This document shows positions 9,323-18,479 of a stretch of DNA of 64,000 nucleotides, piece after piece (within the stretch, counting starts at the first letter, position 1; the number at the start of each line of letters is the position of its first letter). The DNA is from Amycolatopsis sulphurea (GTDB lineage Bacteria; Actinomycetota; Actinomycetes; Mycobacteriales; Pseudonocardiaceae): NCBI RefSeq assembly GCF_002564045.1, contig NZ_PDJK01000002.1, positions 868,001-932,000 on the forward strand, read 5' to 3'. The notes under the pieces were generated by a model. That model was not told the DNA's origin. It saw nothing but the letters and a program-made list of their open reading frames with translations, and did no database searches. The translations under genes were made by a program, and so were the position numbers.

Positions 9323-10234
9323 ATGTCTCGCAAGAACAGCAAGAACAGCGCCGCCGACCGTCATCTGCAGGCGGTGGCCGACGACCCAGGAAAGCAGCAG
9401 AACACGCCGACCACGGAGGAGAAGGTCCGCACCGCATTGGCCACCGAACCGGGTTCCACGACCGCCACAATCGCTATGGCAGGCAGGGTTGGCCGTTCAA
9501 CCGCAGCGAAGATCCTGGCCAGCTGGGATCGTGACGGCATCGCGATCCGCACCCCAGGCAATGGTCCGCGCAACCCCGACACCTGGGCCCTCGCGCCGTC
9601 GGACCGTGATACCGCCGCACCTGATGCCGACGAGACCCATGCGGACGCGACGGCGGCACCCGGCACAGACCCGACCGCCGCCGATCACTTCAGCGACACC
9701 GACAAAGCGCCCGAGGAACCGGTTGCGACAGCGGACGACACCAACGACACCGACAACGTCCCTGCCAAGGAAGAGGTGATAGTCGAGGGACCGGGAACCT
9801 CGTCGGAGACCGACAACGACAGCGCTCCAGACATCTCTGACGACGTACCCGCCGCCACAGTCGACACCGACGGCACCACCCCGCCGCCCGACGACACGGC
9901 ACCGGTGGACACTGCGACCGAGGCGAAGCCTTCTCCCTCAGCGTCTCGTACGATCCCCGAAGCCACCGACGTCGCAACCCCGAAGGACAAGGACCGGCTG
10001 CCCAAAGGCGGGCTGCGGGCTTTGGTGGAGGAATACCTGACCAAGCACCCGGGCGAGGATTTCGGGCCCGCCAAGATCGGCAAGGTCCTCGGCCGTTCGG
10101 GCGGCGCGGTCAACAACGCCCTGGAGAAGCTGGTGACCGACGGATCCGCCGTCAAAACCTGCGAGGCGCCGAAGCGGTTCGCGATCAACCCTGCCAAGAC
10201 CGACGTCCCGGAAACGGCCGGGGACGCCGAATAG
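9323..10234 (+). CDS. Protein with two predicted winged-helix domains and an acidic linker
   Basis: This 303-residue protein is not assigned to a named family. An N-terminal helix-turn-helix-like segment (TATIAMAGRVGRSTAAKIL, residues about 50-70) and a C-terminal one (FGPAKIGKVLGRSGGAVNN, about 245-265) bracket roughly 140 residues rich in Asp, Thr, Ala and Pro, probably disordered. The start was chosen at ATGTCTCGC because residues before it look non-coding. It begins 170 bp outside the transposon right end, so it is host or other accessory DNA. DNA binding is inferred from fold-like patterns only. It could be a replication- or transfer-associated regulator. Confidence 0.6.
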   Translation: MSRKNSKNSAADRHLQAVADDPGKQQNTPTTEEKVRTALATEPGSTTATIAMAGRVGRSTAAKILASWDRDGIAIRTPGNGPRNPDTWALAPSDRDTAAPDADETHADATAAPGTDPTAADHFSDTDKAPEEPVATADDTNDTDNVPAKEEVIVEGPGTSSETDNDSAPDISDDVPAATVDTDGTTPPPDDTAPVDTATEAKPSPSASRTIPEATDVATPKDKDRLPKGGLRALVEEYLTKHPGEDFGPAKIGKVLGRSGGAVNNALEKLVTDGSAVKTCEAPKRFAINPAKTDVPETAGDAE

Positions 10235-10702
10235 GCCCACGGGGTCACCAATCCGCCTACCCACGCGTAGGGTCGTTCGCCACAATTCCGAGACACGGCC
10301 CTGCTCGTGGGATTCTCCGTTGCTAGAGCCAGCAAACACCGCGCAGCAAGGGGAAGTACATGCCTGGCATGAGCCGCCTGTCGCCGCAAACCGGGGCGCG
10401 TTTAAGGTCGATAGTGATCACTTCGACGACGGATTTTACCGGGCCTATGGCTTCAAGCGCGGTTATGGCCGTGCCCACAACGGCAAGACCGGCGGACGAC
10501 TTCGGCGTCGGCTTATTCGGCGTCGCGAAACCGTCAGCTGGCGCCGTGGCACCAACTACTGATCGCTGCGACTGGGCAGCTGGTCGAGGACACTCGTAGC
10601 GCGTGGATCACCCCATCGCGCGCGACGACCGCGACGCGCACCATCTGACCCGCCCGCTGTGCTCCGGCCCCTCGACGGCCGGGGCACAGCGGGCGTCGTC
10701 GG
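10235..10702. other. Intergenic region without a convincing gene
   Basis: No frame here has both coding character and a recognisable motif on either strand. It separates the winged-helix gene from a decayed helicase and is probably degraded accessory DNA. Confidence 0.5.
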
Positions 10703-11290
10703 TTACACGTCGGCGATGCCGTGCAGGAGGGCCAGGTGCCGGGGGTCGGTCGAGTACAGCGTGGTGCCCGCTCGTGCCCGGATGGACAGCACCCTGTCGG
10801 TGCGGCGCACCCAGAGGTTGAAGTCGGCCTCGGATGCACAAGTAAAGCGATGTCCCGGGTGGCGGCGGTGAACCCAGCGGCCGTCGCGCCAGTGCAGGCC
10901 GGAGCCGAGGATGACGCCGCTGTAGTCGTACTCAACGCCTTGCGCGGCGTAGACGTTGGGGACCGGGATCTGGCCGGCACCGGCCGGGAATACGAACTCG
11001 GGCCTCCCGCAATGGCGAAGGCGGCAGCCCGTTGACCGCCCGGGTGCCTTTCACCTGCCACGAGCGGCGCCAGTCACCGATCACGATATGGCCAACCAGC
11101 GGATTTCCTGGTGTCGCCTTCGCTCCATGGCCAGGAGTACCTGTTGTTGGCGACCCCGGCTCGTCGACCAAGCAGGTCGAGGTCGCAGGACTACCGGGTC
11201 TGGCGCTCGTCCTCCGGCGATGCCGCGACCGGATACACCTCGCCCTCGGATTTCTTCGAGACCTCCTGAAAGACATCTCAGGTTCTTAAA
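10703..11290 (-). pseudogene. DUF2075 (Schlafen-like) DNA/RNA helicase remnant
   Basis: Reading from about 11010 down to the TAA at 10703 gives the DUF2075 C-terminal pattern VPNVYAAQGVEYDYSGVI followed by LHWRDGRWV and a terminal STDPRHLALL. A different frame just upstream gives the adjoining family segment VGHIVIGDWRRSWQVKG, so at least one frameshift separates them. The N-terminal Walker region is absent. DUF2075 proteins are superfamily 1-like helicases often found in defence or mobile islands. This copy cannot make a complete protein. Confidence 0.6.
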
Positions 11291-11409
11291 AGTCAAGCCG
11301 CAGCAGCGAGTGGAGGTGGAAAGGCCTGATGTTCGTCGAAAGGTTGTCCTGTTTGGAGGCAGTGGTGGAGCTGTCCGAGGAACTTGTTGAACAGGTGGCG
11401 TTGGGCCTG

Positions 11410-12288
11410 GAGGCTTATTCACGGCACCTGAGATTGCCGTTTCCGGCGTGTCAACATCAACGGCGGACCGTTTATTGAGAGAATTGGGTTTCCACACTCA
11501 GTACTCACAAAAACGGACCGCCTAACATGTATCATACCACTGGACTTACCATCGAGCAGATCACCGACCTGTGCGGGTTGGTCGACATGGATACCACAGC
11601 TGAGCAGCGTAGGTGGCCACCGATTCTGGGCCTGTTCAACTCGGCGGTGATCGCGCTGACATACATGCGATGCAATCGGGTTCAGGCCGAACTGGCGGAA
11701 GCGTACGAGGTATCTCAACCGACAATCAGTCGTGCGATCACCGGAATGACGCCGCTGATAGAACGTGTTCTCAGGAAGTTCGTGCCGACGGCGGACGAAT
11801 TGGACGACCAGACGCAGTACATCGTGGACGGAACCCTGCTGCCGTGCTGGTCATGGGCCGATCGCCCGGAGCTGTACTCCGGCAAGCACAAGACGACCGG
11901 CATGAACGTACAGATCGCTTGCACCCTTGACGGACGACTCGCGTGGATCTCCGATCCCATCGAAGGACGCCGGCACGACACGTACTGCCTGAAGGAATCC
12001 GGGGCGCTTCTGACTCTGAATCCGGACAACTGGATGGGCGACAAAGGATACGTGGGAAATTATATGCTCACCCCGATCAAGAAGCCGAAGCACCGCAAGC
12101 TCTTGGACTGGGAGAAGGAATTCAACACCCAGATCAACAAGATTCGCTACGTCATCGAGCAGACCATCGCCAACGTCAAAACCTGAAGGATCCTGCACGC
12201 CGACTACCGACGGCCCATTGAGACCTTCGCGGAAACCATCTCAACGGTAATCGCTCTGCACTTCTATGCGGCTGCCTGAATAACCCTC
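11410..12288 (+). mobile_element. IS5-family-like insertion sequence
   Basis: The element is bounded by imperfect inverted repeats: GAGGCTTATTCACGGCA at the left and, read inward from the right, GAGGGTTATTCAGGCA. It contains one DDE transposase ORF. It inserted into the 3' end of an RHS gene, and the last RHS codons now read through the IS terminus to a stop at 12241. A target duplication is not obvious. Confidence 0.7.
11527..12279 (+). pseudogene. IS5-type DDE transposase with a premature stop
   Basis: The intact part is 219 residues and carries an N-terminal helix-turn-helix (AYEVSQPTISRAI) and DDE_Tnp_4-like catalytic segments VDGTLLP, NWMGDKGY and IRYVIEQTIANVK. The frame stops at TGA 12184-12186. 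Reading through it continues in frame as RILHADYRRPIETFAETI and ends at a natural stop at 12277-12279. Related transposases have Trp here (NVKTWRIL), so a single TGG to TGA change is the likely cause. Loss of the last 31 residues probably inactivates it. Confidence 0.75.
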
Positions 12289-13218
12289 ATGATACATGTC
12301 CCGCCAGGACATCGAGTACGCTCGTCTCGATGGCTTGCCCCAACCGCTGGGCGAGCGGTGGTTTCTCGGGTGCCAGACCTTGTGCGGGGTTTTCACCGGG
12401 CCATGCGGCTTGCCCGCCAGATCGTATTTCCACTTTCCGGCACTGTTCTCTATGGTCACACGATGCTTGCCGCCGTTGTACTTCTTGACCATCCATGTGC
12501 CGACTCGGGCCTTGGCCGCGTGGTTGACCTTGGCGAACGGCCGCGCCACGGTCTTGACGACCTTGACGGCCCTGGCAATCCACCGAGTGGCGCCGCCGGT
12601 GACAGCGGATGCAGCGAATTGGGCCGCTGCTCGCCAGTTCCCCTGAACGGCGTTCCCGACCGCCGCGACGCCACTGGCCACAGCGCCGATCGGCCCCGGG
12701 ATGTCGGACGCGAATTCGGCGACCTTCGTCACCACCGAGATGATGGCGCTGAACCAGCCGTGACCGTCCAGGTCGAGCGCATTGATCGGATCGCCAGCAA
12801 CGTAATCGTAATCGTTGGCCGAGCCGCCTTCGTCGGGATCGACCGACAGGAAACGGCCGAGAAGCGGGCTGTAAGGACGTGCTCCCATTTGCACCAGAGA
12901 GAGTGCACCTGCATGCTCGTAAGGGCGCTGATATTGGCCGAGCCAGCCGTAGTCCATCGAGCCTGGAGAGTTGTCGGGGACATTGTCCGTATCCACCGTG
13001 CCTGCGGGGGCAAGCGGTTGACCGTACGGGTCGTACGTACGCAGATCTCCGGCTTGGCGGCCGGCAGCATCCGTGGTCTGCACGAGGTCGCCGCGGACCG
13101 AGGGGTGGTCGTAGGAGGCGGCGAAAGCACCATCGGAGCCAAGCTTGCTCGTGAAGAGCACGCCGCCGGGGAGCAGCAATGAAATCGAGGTCAGTCGGTT
13201 GTCCGGAGCAATTGTCAA
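12241..13218 (-). pseudogene. RHS core plus C-terminal toxin fragment, interrupted on both sides by IS elements
   Basis: The fragment carries the RHS-associated core ending (GRFLSVDPDEGGSANDYDY) and a variable C-terminal domain of about 160 residues. That domain begins with a hydrophobic Ala/Val-rich stretch and ends in a Lys/Trp/Arg-rich segment (WKYDLAGKPHGPVKTPHKVW), consistent with a polymorphic toxin tip of unknown activity. Upstream, the frame meets an IS256 remnant at about 13215. Downstream, it is cut by the IS5-type element at 12288, so its final 16 or so codons are IS-derived. The core is nearly identical to the RHS gene at the left edge. No obvious immunity gene follows. Confidence 0.7.
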
Positions 13219-13780
13219 TACCTATGGATGAAGATCTTTTAGGCTGCTGCGGGTGGGGTGTGTTCGGTGGGTCGTTCGACGAGTGTGCCGTTCTCGAAGA
13301 ATGCTCCGGCGCGGACGAGCGCGACCAGGTGTGGCGCGTTGACCGCGCGCCAGCGGGCCTGCGCGGACTCGATGAGCTTGAACGCCATGGCCAGCCCGGC
13401 CGCGCGTGAGCCGGGCCCCTTGGTGACCTTCGTGCGGTGCCGCACGGTGGCGAAGGTCGACTCGATGGGATTGGTGGTGCGCAGGTGGATCCAGCGCTCG
13501 GCGGGATAATCGCCGAACGCGAGCAGCTCCTCGACATCGTCGAGGAGCTTGGCGACGGCCTTGGGGAATTTCGCGCCGTAGGCGGCATCGAACGCCTTCA
13601 CCGCGTCCAGGGCGTGCCGGCGGTCTTCAGCGTTCCAGATCTGCGCGAGTGCCTTCTTCGCCCCGGGATGCGCGGACTTGGGCAGCGCGGCGAGCACGTT
13701 GGCGATCTTATGGAACCAGCAGCGCTGCTCCCGGGTCCCAGGGAACACCTCTCCACTCTCCGTCGTCGGCCCTTTCACCG
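13215..13780 (-). pseudogene. IS256/Mutator-family transposase, 3' fragment
   Basis: From about 13770 the minus strand encodes the characteristic C-terminal half of IS256 transposases: EQRCWFHKIANVLAALP, then ERWIHLRTTNPIESTFATVR, ending NGTLVERPTEHTPPAAA at 13239. The first half with two catalytic Asp residues is missing, and the reading frame upstream is unrelated sequence. The IS terminus lies near 13215, where it abuts the RHS fragment. Confidence 0.75.
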
Positions 13781-13879
13781 GGTCCACCGGTGCTGAGCAT
13801 GGGTGGAGGTTCAGCACCGGTTCCGGTCTGGCCCCGGAGAACCAGTGTGGTCTCCGGGGCCGACGCGCGTTGGCCGTGA

Positions 13880-14311
13880 TCAGGCGTTGATCTGCTTGGT
13901 GTCGTTGCTGACGCTGATGGCGATCTTGCGGGGCTTGGCGCGCTCGGCGACCGGGAGCCGGAGCGTCAGCACCCCGGCCTCATAGCTGGCCTGGATGTGC
14001 TCGGCGTCCAGGGCCTGACCGAGGAACAGTTGCCGGCTGAACACCCCGCACGGCCGCTCGGCGACCTGGTACTCGGCGCCGTCCTCGGCCGGGCCGGGAC
14101 GTTCGGCCTTGACAGTCAGCACGTTCTGCTCGATGTCCAGGTCGATGGAGTCCGGGTGCACGCCGGGGAGGTCGAAGGCGACCACGTACTCGTCGCCGGC
14201 GCGGTAGGCGTCCATCGGCATCGCGACCGGGCGGGTCAGTGTCCCGTTGGCGCTGAAGAACTGCTGGGTCAGCCGGTCGAGCTCCCGGAACGGGTCGGTA
14301 CGCATCAACAT
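13880..14311 (-). CDS. Hsp20 family small heat-shock protein (first copy)
   Basis: This is a 143-residue alpha-crystallin-domain chaperone that prevents aggregation of unfolded proteins. It begins [14 protein letters not shown], a usual actinobacterial Hsp18/Hsp20 start. The conserved alpha-crystallin segments [24 protein letters not shown] and [14 protein letters not shown] are present. The start follows GGAAGGAGACTGTGAC, a good ribosome binding site. It is about 60 percent identical by eye to the second Hsp20 gene 3 kb away, so the pair are paralogues. No obvious copy of the palindromic operator found at 17.4 kb lies upstream. Confidence 0.9.
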   Translation of the reverse strand: MLMRTDPFRELDRLTQQFFSANGTLTRPVAMPMDAYRAGDEYVVAFDLPGVHPDSIDLDIEQNVLTVKAERPGPAEDGAEYQVAERPCGVFSRQLFLGQALDAEHIQASYEAGVLTLRLPVAERAKPRKIAISVSNDTKQINA

Positions 14312-14728
14312 GTCACAGTCTCCTTCCACACCATTCGGTTCGGGATCGGCGGTTCCACCGCCTTGCAGTACTGACAACGATCCACTCAGGTTTCCTGTTC
14401 CATTGCTGCAAGATTTTCGATGGGGGTGCGACCCGGTCCTTCCTCCAACAGGCCGATGCCCGCCGCAGCGCGAGGCTGTGGCGGGCGGATCGGACTCAAC
14501 TGTCGAGGAAGGAAAGACGCACTCATGCCAGAGAGCCTACGACGGGCGATCGGTGTGCGAGCCGTGCCGGGAAGAGTCGCCCGGATTGCGTCACGAGACG
14601 CCGGGCCGTTCCTCGCGATCGTCGGCGAGTATCTCGGCCGACTGTCCACAGCAGACTCAGTCACGTATGCGCGCCGCGCCCTCCTGTCATCACCTCCTTG
14701 CCGGCCACCAGATCTTCTCCGATCGTGT
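14312..14728. other. Region with no confident gene
   Basis: A plus-strand ORF from ATG 14525 ([20 protein letters not shown]) has a purine-rich GAGGAAGGAAAG upstream. It overlaps the better-supported minus-strand gene that follows, and I recognise no family, so it is left as a possibility only. Confidence 0.35.
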
Positions 14729-15112
14729 TCACTCGACGGCCTCCGCGCGGCGCTCGCGCGGCACCGCATGGGGTGGCGGAGGAGCCCGCTCCCGAGCCCC
14801 TACCCGGCGGGCCATCCGCGCGAGATCACCTCGTCCCGCCCACACAGGCGGACCGAACTCGCGGCCCGCATCGCCGGGGCGAGGGCAGCGATCCCGCACA
14901 GGACGTGATGGACGGCGCGGGGGAACCTCTGGCCACTCAGCGGCGCCGAAGTTGGCGGCGATGATCTCGTCGAACTCCGCGCGCACCCACGCCGGGTCGG
15001 CGCAGAACAGTTCGGCGAAGCCGCGCTGCCCGGTCTCGGGCAGCCTCCCGCGCTCGGCTCCCGCAGGGCGGGGAACGCTCGTGCCGACCATCTCGATCAC
15101 TCCCAGGGGCAT
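14729..15112 (-). CDS. Small hypothetical protein (AEFDEIIAANF motif)
   Basis: This is a predicted protein of about 127 residues. The segment LFCADPAWVRAEFDEIIAAN is followed by a Pro/Arg-rich tail (EVPPRRPSRPVRDRC). From memory, similarly organised small proteins occur in Pseudonocardiaceae accessory regions; I know no function. The ATG at 15112 is preferred over upstream codons, whose translation looks unlike the rest. It is transcribed away from the MerR-type gene. Confidence 0.5.
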   Translation of the reverse strand: MPLGVIEMVGTSVPRPAGAERGRLPETGQRGFAELFCADPAWVRAEFDEIIAANFGAAEWPEVPPRRPSRPVRDRCPRPGDAGREFGPPVWAGRGDLARMARRVGARERAPPPPHAVPRERRAEAVE

Positions 15113-15247
15113 CGTCACCAGGTTTCTGACCGATACTTTTCTTATAGCGCTGGCTGTAGCTTGTGTCAAGCATGCGCTGAAGATAATCTGGAGTAGCTGG
15201 GCCACCCCGCGCGGCCCTTCCGGCGACGAGGGAGGAGTGCCTCGCCT

Positions 15248-15574
15248 GTGGCTGTGAACAACCTCGACAACCTCGATGACCTCGACTACCCGGCGTTCAC
15301 CACCGGGCAGGCGGCGGACCTGCTCGGCGTGCAGCAGGCGTTCCTGCGCAGCCTGGACACCGGCAACCTGCTACGCCCCCAACGCTCCGACGGCGGACAC
15401 CGCCGCTACAGCCGCCGCCAGCTCCAGCTCGCCGCCCGGATCCGGGTCTTGTTCGACGACGGTCACAGCCTGGCCGCTACCGCCCGGATCATCGGTCTGG
15501 AAGACGACCTCGCCGCCGCGCACGACCAGATCGCCGAACTGCGCGGCCAACTCGGCAACGACACAAACCAGTGA
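15248..15574 (+). CDS. MerR-family transcriptional regulator (HspR-like)
   Basis: This 108-residue protein has a MerR winged helix: FTTGQAADLLGVQQAFLRSLD, then the wing SDGGHRRYSRRQL, then a short coiled dimerisation helix (EDDLAAAHDQIAELRGQL). The lack of a large effector domain resembles HspR-type repressors that control heat-shock operons. Two Hsp20 genes lie on either side, so heat-shock control is a reasonable inference. It starts at GTG, about 135 bp from the divergent small hypothetical gene. Confidence 0.75.
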   Translation: MAVNNLDNLDDLDYPAFTTGQAADLLGVQQAFLRSLDTGNLLRPQRSDGGHRRYSRRQLQLAARIRVLFDDGHSLAATARIIGLEDDLAAAHDQIAELRGQLGNDTNQ

Positions 15575-15633
15575 CACAGAAACAATGATCACTGGGCTCG
15601 AAGCGATTCGGTGACTCGTCAGTGCCTGCTCCG

Positions 15634-16191
15634 TCAGCTGTGCCCACGGTCGAGAGTCGGCGGATGACGTCGGTGCTCACCGCTGCGCTGGAACCCTGGT
15701 GTGCGTCGGGTGGACGTGCCGGTGAGCACGGCGCGTAGCCAGGTGGCGACGGTTTCTGGCGCAGCCAGCACGTCGCCACCGAGTGAGGCGACGATCAGCA
15801 GGTCCTCGCCGCAGCCGGTTTCCACCGCGACCGCCCAGCCGCGTTCGGCGGCCCAGATCAGTGCCGCGTCCCGGTCCGGGTGGCCAGGCAGCCTCTGGTC
15901 CAGTGGGATGTAGGCGCTGGGCGCATCGGCCCACTCGCACCACGCTGCTTCCGCTCCGGCGCCCATGGCGTCGGCGATCCGGGCGGTGTAGTGGCGTAAA
16001 CCGTGTTCGGCCAGTTCGGGCAGAACCTCGTCGTCCCCTGGCCGGTCAGCGTGTTCGATGAACGGCATCGGGATCACGCCACATTCCCGGTCGGCCGGGC
16101 CGCCACGGCCCTCCGCTCCTGCGGGGCAGGTGGCCGGGTGTGACGGGCGGGCAGTGCGGTGCGGCTGTTCAGCGGCCAGAGTCGTTGTCAC
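15634..16191 (-). CDS. DUF6292-like protein
   Basis: This is a predicted 185-residue protein. The core HYTARIADAMGAGAEAAW followed by WAVAVETGCGEDLLIVASL and a terminal WLRAVLTG matches what I recall as DUF6292, a family in Pseudonocardiaceae and related actinomycetes with no known function. The GTG at 16191 is chosen because GAGGAA lies about 6 nt upstream. An internal ATG at 16068 is an alternative with a poorer ribosome site. A strong hairpin lies 170 bp upstream. Confidence 0.6.
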   Translation of the reverse strand: MTTTLAAEQPHRTARPSHPATCPAGAEGRGGPADRECGVIPMPFIEHADRPGDDEVLPELAEHGLRHYTARIADAMGAGAEAAWCEWADAPSAYIPLDQRLPGHPDRDAALIWAAERGWAVAVETGCGEDLLIVASLGGDVLAAPETVATWLRAVLTGTSTRRTPGFQRSGEHRRHPPTLDRGHS

Positions 16192-16364
16192 TGATGTTCC
16201 TCGGGTGCGAGTGATCCGTGGTAGCGGACCGGTCCACGCGGCGGGTGCAGACCTCACGGTGGGCTGGGGGGCAGCAGGGGTGGGTATGCCGTGGTCGTGC
16301 GGGACCGACGTTTGCTGGCTCCGGCCGGGGGCGCTGGCCGGGTCGTCGTGCTCCCCTGCGCAGA

Positions 16365-16405
16365 CTGTTGGATGATCCCGGCCGTAGGTCGGGATCATCC
16401 AACAG
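16365..16405. terminator. Perfect 16-bp inverted repeat
   Basis: CTGTTGGATGATCCCG (16365-16380) and CGGGATCATCCAACAG (16390-16405) are exact complements around a 9-nt loop. No T-run follows, which is common for actinobacterial terminators. No confident gene ends immediately beside it, so it may instead be an operator or a transposon relic. Confidence 0.5.
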
Positions 16406-16878
16406 TGACGATGCTGCCAGTACGGCTCGCCGTGTCATTGCGCCGTTGTGGCGCAGACGGACCGGGGAGCAGCCCGCGATGTCGGGTTCATGGTGGCGTA
16501 CGGCCTGACAGCACGTCCGGCGTTGTCCTTCTGTGTCAGGCGATCACCGTCCTTCCTGGCTGTGTCCGGATCTCGGTCATGGGCAGTGCTGCCGAGTGCG
16601 GCGACCGTCCCGGACGCCCCACGAATCCGCCCCGCGGACCGACCTGCCCACGTCGTCCTCGACCGCGGCCGGCATGGTCACCATCCGATGGGCCGGTTCG
16701 GCAGGGTTGGTCGCGGCGGTGTTGGCCAAGACCAGTTCGCCTGTACGGTCGCGTCGACCTCGGCGCAGCAGGTCCTCGTCCACGCACAACAGGGCGAGGT
16801 GCTGCTCCGGTGGGTCTGTCCGCGCAGCTGACACCCTGGCGATCACCCCGTGATCAGCTCGGCGATCACGGCATCGGG
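16406..16878. other. Intergenic region without a convincing gene
   Basis: Several short frames are open on both strands, the longest about 90 codons on the minus strand. None shows a recognisable motif or ribosome binding site. It probably holds the 3' region of the second Hsp20 gene plus degraded DNA. Confidence 0.45.
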
Positions 16879-17319
16879 CTAGGCGTTGATCTCCTTGCGG
16901 GTTGCCTGCCCACCGCTGATCTCGATCTTTCGGGGCTTGGCCTGCTCGGCGACCGGGATCCGTAGCGTCAGCACACCCGCCTCGTAGGCGGCGCTGATCC
17001 GGTTGGTGTCCAGGGTGTCGCCGAGGAACAACTGCCGGGAAAACACACCCAACGGCCGCTCGGACACCTGCATCTCCACTGACTCGTCGGTCACAGTGGG
17101 CCGACGCTCGGCCTTGACGGTCAGCACGTTGCGCTCGATGTTCAACTCGATCGCATCCGGATCGACACCGGGCAGATCGAAAGCGACGACGAACTCGTCC
17201 CCAGCGCGGTAGGCGTCCAGCGGCATCGCAGTCGGCCGCGACCAGGTTCCGGCGACATTGTTGAAGACCTGCTGAGTCAGCCGGTCGAAGTCACGGAACG
17301 GGTCGGTGCGCATCAACAT
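16879..17319 (-). CDS. Hsp20 family small heat-shock protein (second copy, Hsp18-like)
   Basis: This is a 146-residue alpha-crystallin protein. [19 protein letters not shown] starts it, and [31 protein letters not shown] and [14 protein letters not shown] are the conserved chaperone segments. The start follows GGGAGGAAAAGTC. It diverges from the Hsp18-type regulator gene, and the 100-bp spacer carries two TGTCA...TGACA palindromes, so heat-dependent repression by that regulator is likely. Confidence 0.92.
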   Translation of the reverse strand: MLMRTDPFRDFDRLTQQVFNNVAGTWSRPTAMPLDAYRAGDEFVVAFDLPGVDPDAIELNIERNVLTVKAERRPTVTDESVEMQVSERPLGVFSRQLFLGDTLDTNRISAAYEAGVLTLRIPVAEQAKPRKIEISGGQATRKEINA

Positions 17320-17375
17320 GACTTTTCCTCCCTGTCGTGTCGGCTCTGGTGTCAACGCACACCACAGGTCTAGCA

Positions 17376-17421
17376 TGTCATCGGAACGATGACAAGTTCC
17401 AATGTCACTGAAAGGATGACA
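17376..17421. promoter_or_regulatory. Paired palindromic operator between hsp20 and its regulator
   Basis: TGTCATCGGAACGATGACA (17376-17394) has 8-bp arms around 3 bases. TGTCACTGAAAGGATGACA (17403-17421) repeats the outer arms 27 bp further on and overlaps the ribosome site and first base of the regulator's ATG. The arrangement fits autorepression plus control of the divergent hsp20. Confidence 0.7.
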
Positions 17422-18056
17422 TGCTGAACGACAGTGGCGGATACGCCGCCATGGAGGCCCTCGCCCTGGTCCAGGGCGTGCTGGCTCGAGTTCGCGTGGG
17501 CGCAACGAGTTCCGCCGACCTCGTGGTGGCACTCACGGTGCTGCGCGAGGTGCGGGAAGAGTTGGCCGGCTGGGAACCCGAGCTGATCGCCGCGGCGCGC
17601 GAGCAGAGGGTGAGCTGGGCTGCGCTGGCTCCCGCGCTGGGCGTCACCAGCCGCCAGGCCGCCGAACGCCGCTACCTGCGGCTGCGGCCATCCGACACCG
17701 GCGAGCGGACCGGCGAGGACCGGGTCCGCGCCCAGCGCGACAAGCGCGCCGGTGACCGGGCGGTCGCCGCTTGGGCTCGCGACAACGCTGCGGTCCTGCG
17801 CCGGCTGGCAGGGCAGGTCAGCTCCGCGCGGGGCCTGTCCCCGCACGCCCAGCACCACGTCGACCAGGTCAGTCAGGCCCTCGCCGAGGACGACCCGGCC
17901 AGCCTCCTGCCTCCGCTGGCCGACACGCACACCCACCTGAAGGCCACGCACGCCGGCCTGGCCGCCCAAGTCCAGTCCCTCACCGACCAGGCGACCCGGA
18001 TCCGTCACACCACCCAGGTGATGCGGTCGGGCTCGCCACCGGCAGCGGAGCACTAG
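17421..18056 (+). CDS. HSP18-type transcriptional regulator
   Basis: This 211-residue protein has a predicted helix-turn-helix ([22 protein letters not shown], about 66-87) and a long helical C-terminal half with His/Gln-rich dimerisation-like segments ([13 protein letters not shown]). From memory, proteins of this type beside actinobacterial hsp18 genes are annotated as HSP18 transcriptional regulators. The divergent layout with hsp20 and the paired operator over its start codon support that role. The effector or temperature-sensing mechanism is not visible. Confidence 0.75.
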   Translation: MLNDSGGYAAMEALALVQGVLARVRVGATSSADLVVALTVLREVREELAGWEPELIAAAREQRVSWAALAPALGVTSRQAAERRYLRLRPSDTGERTGEDRVRAQRDKRAGDRAVAAWARDNAAVLRRLAGQVSSARGLSPHAQHHVDQVSQALAEDDPASLLPPLADTHTHLKATHAGLAAQVQSLTDQATRIRHTTQVMRSGSPPAAEH

Positions 18057-18479
18057 ACCACTATGATTTTGCCTGACATCTGCGATCGCGTTTCTCTGTG
18101 TCAACCGACCGCGCCCTGCTCGATGAGGGAGGCTCGTGTCCACGAGAACTGACCGCACCCGCCGCCTCATGGCTCGCAAGGCGAGCACACTCGGCCTTCG
18201 TCGATCCTTGCTGCCTTGGTCGTTGTGCAGGAGGCAGGTGTCGTTTGCCATGGGCAGGGACCACGGTGTTGTCGGCGACGGGCCACCTCGTGGTCCGGTG
18301 GTGTCGCGTGAGCACGTTCTCGTTGAACAGCACCCGCGTTAATTGATTCGCGCCGGAAACGCGCGGTCATGCCGAGTTGAGCGCGTGCGGTCCGCGCCGG
18401 AGCGCCCAGGCCAGGCCGACGTGCACGCGGTCGAGGCGAGACCCGACACGCGCAGGTTGACCGGGGACAACCGGCGTGA
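18057..18479. other. Intergenic region without a convincing gene
   Basis: Short open frames from 18098 and 18136 lack recognisable motifs. The stretch precedes a decayed LuxR-type regulator and may contain its eroded 5' part. Confidence 0.45.

Noticed and set aside
16577..16846. Minus-strand ORF of 89 codons
   Set aside because: There is no ribosome binding site or recognisable motif, and competing frames are equally open.
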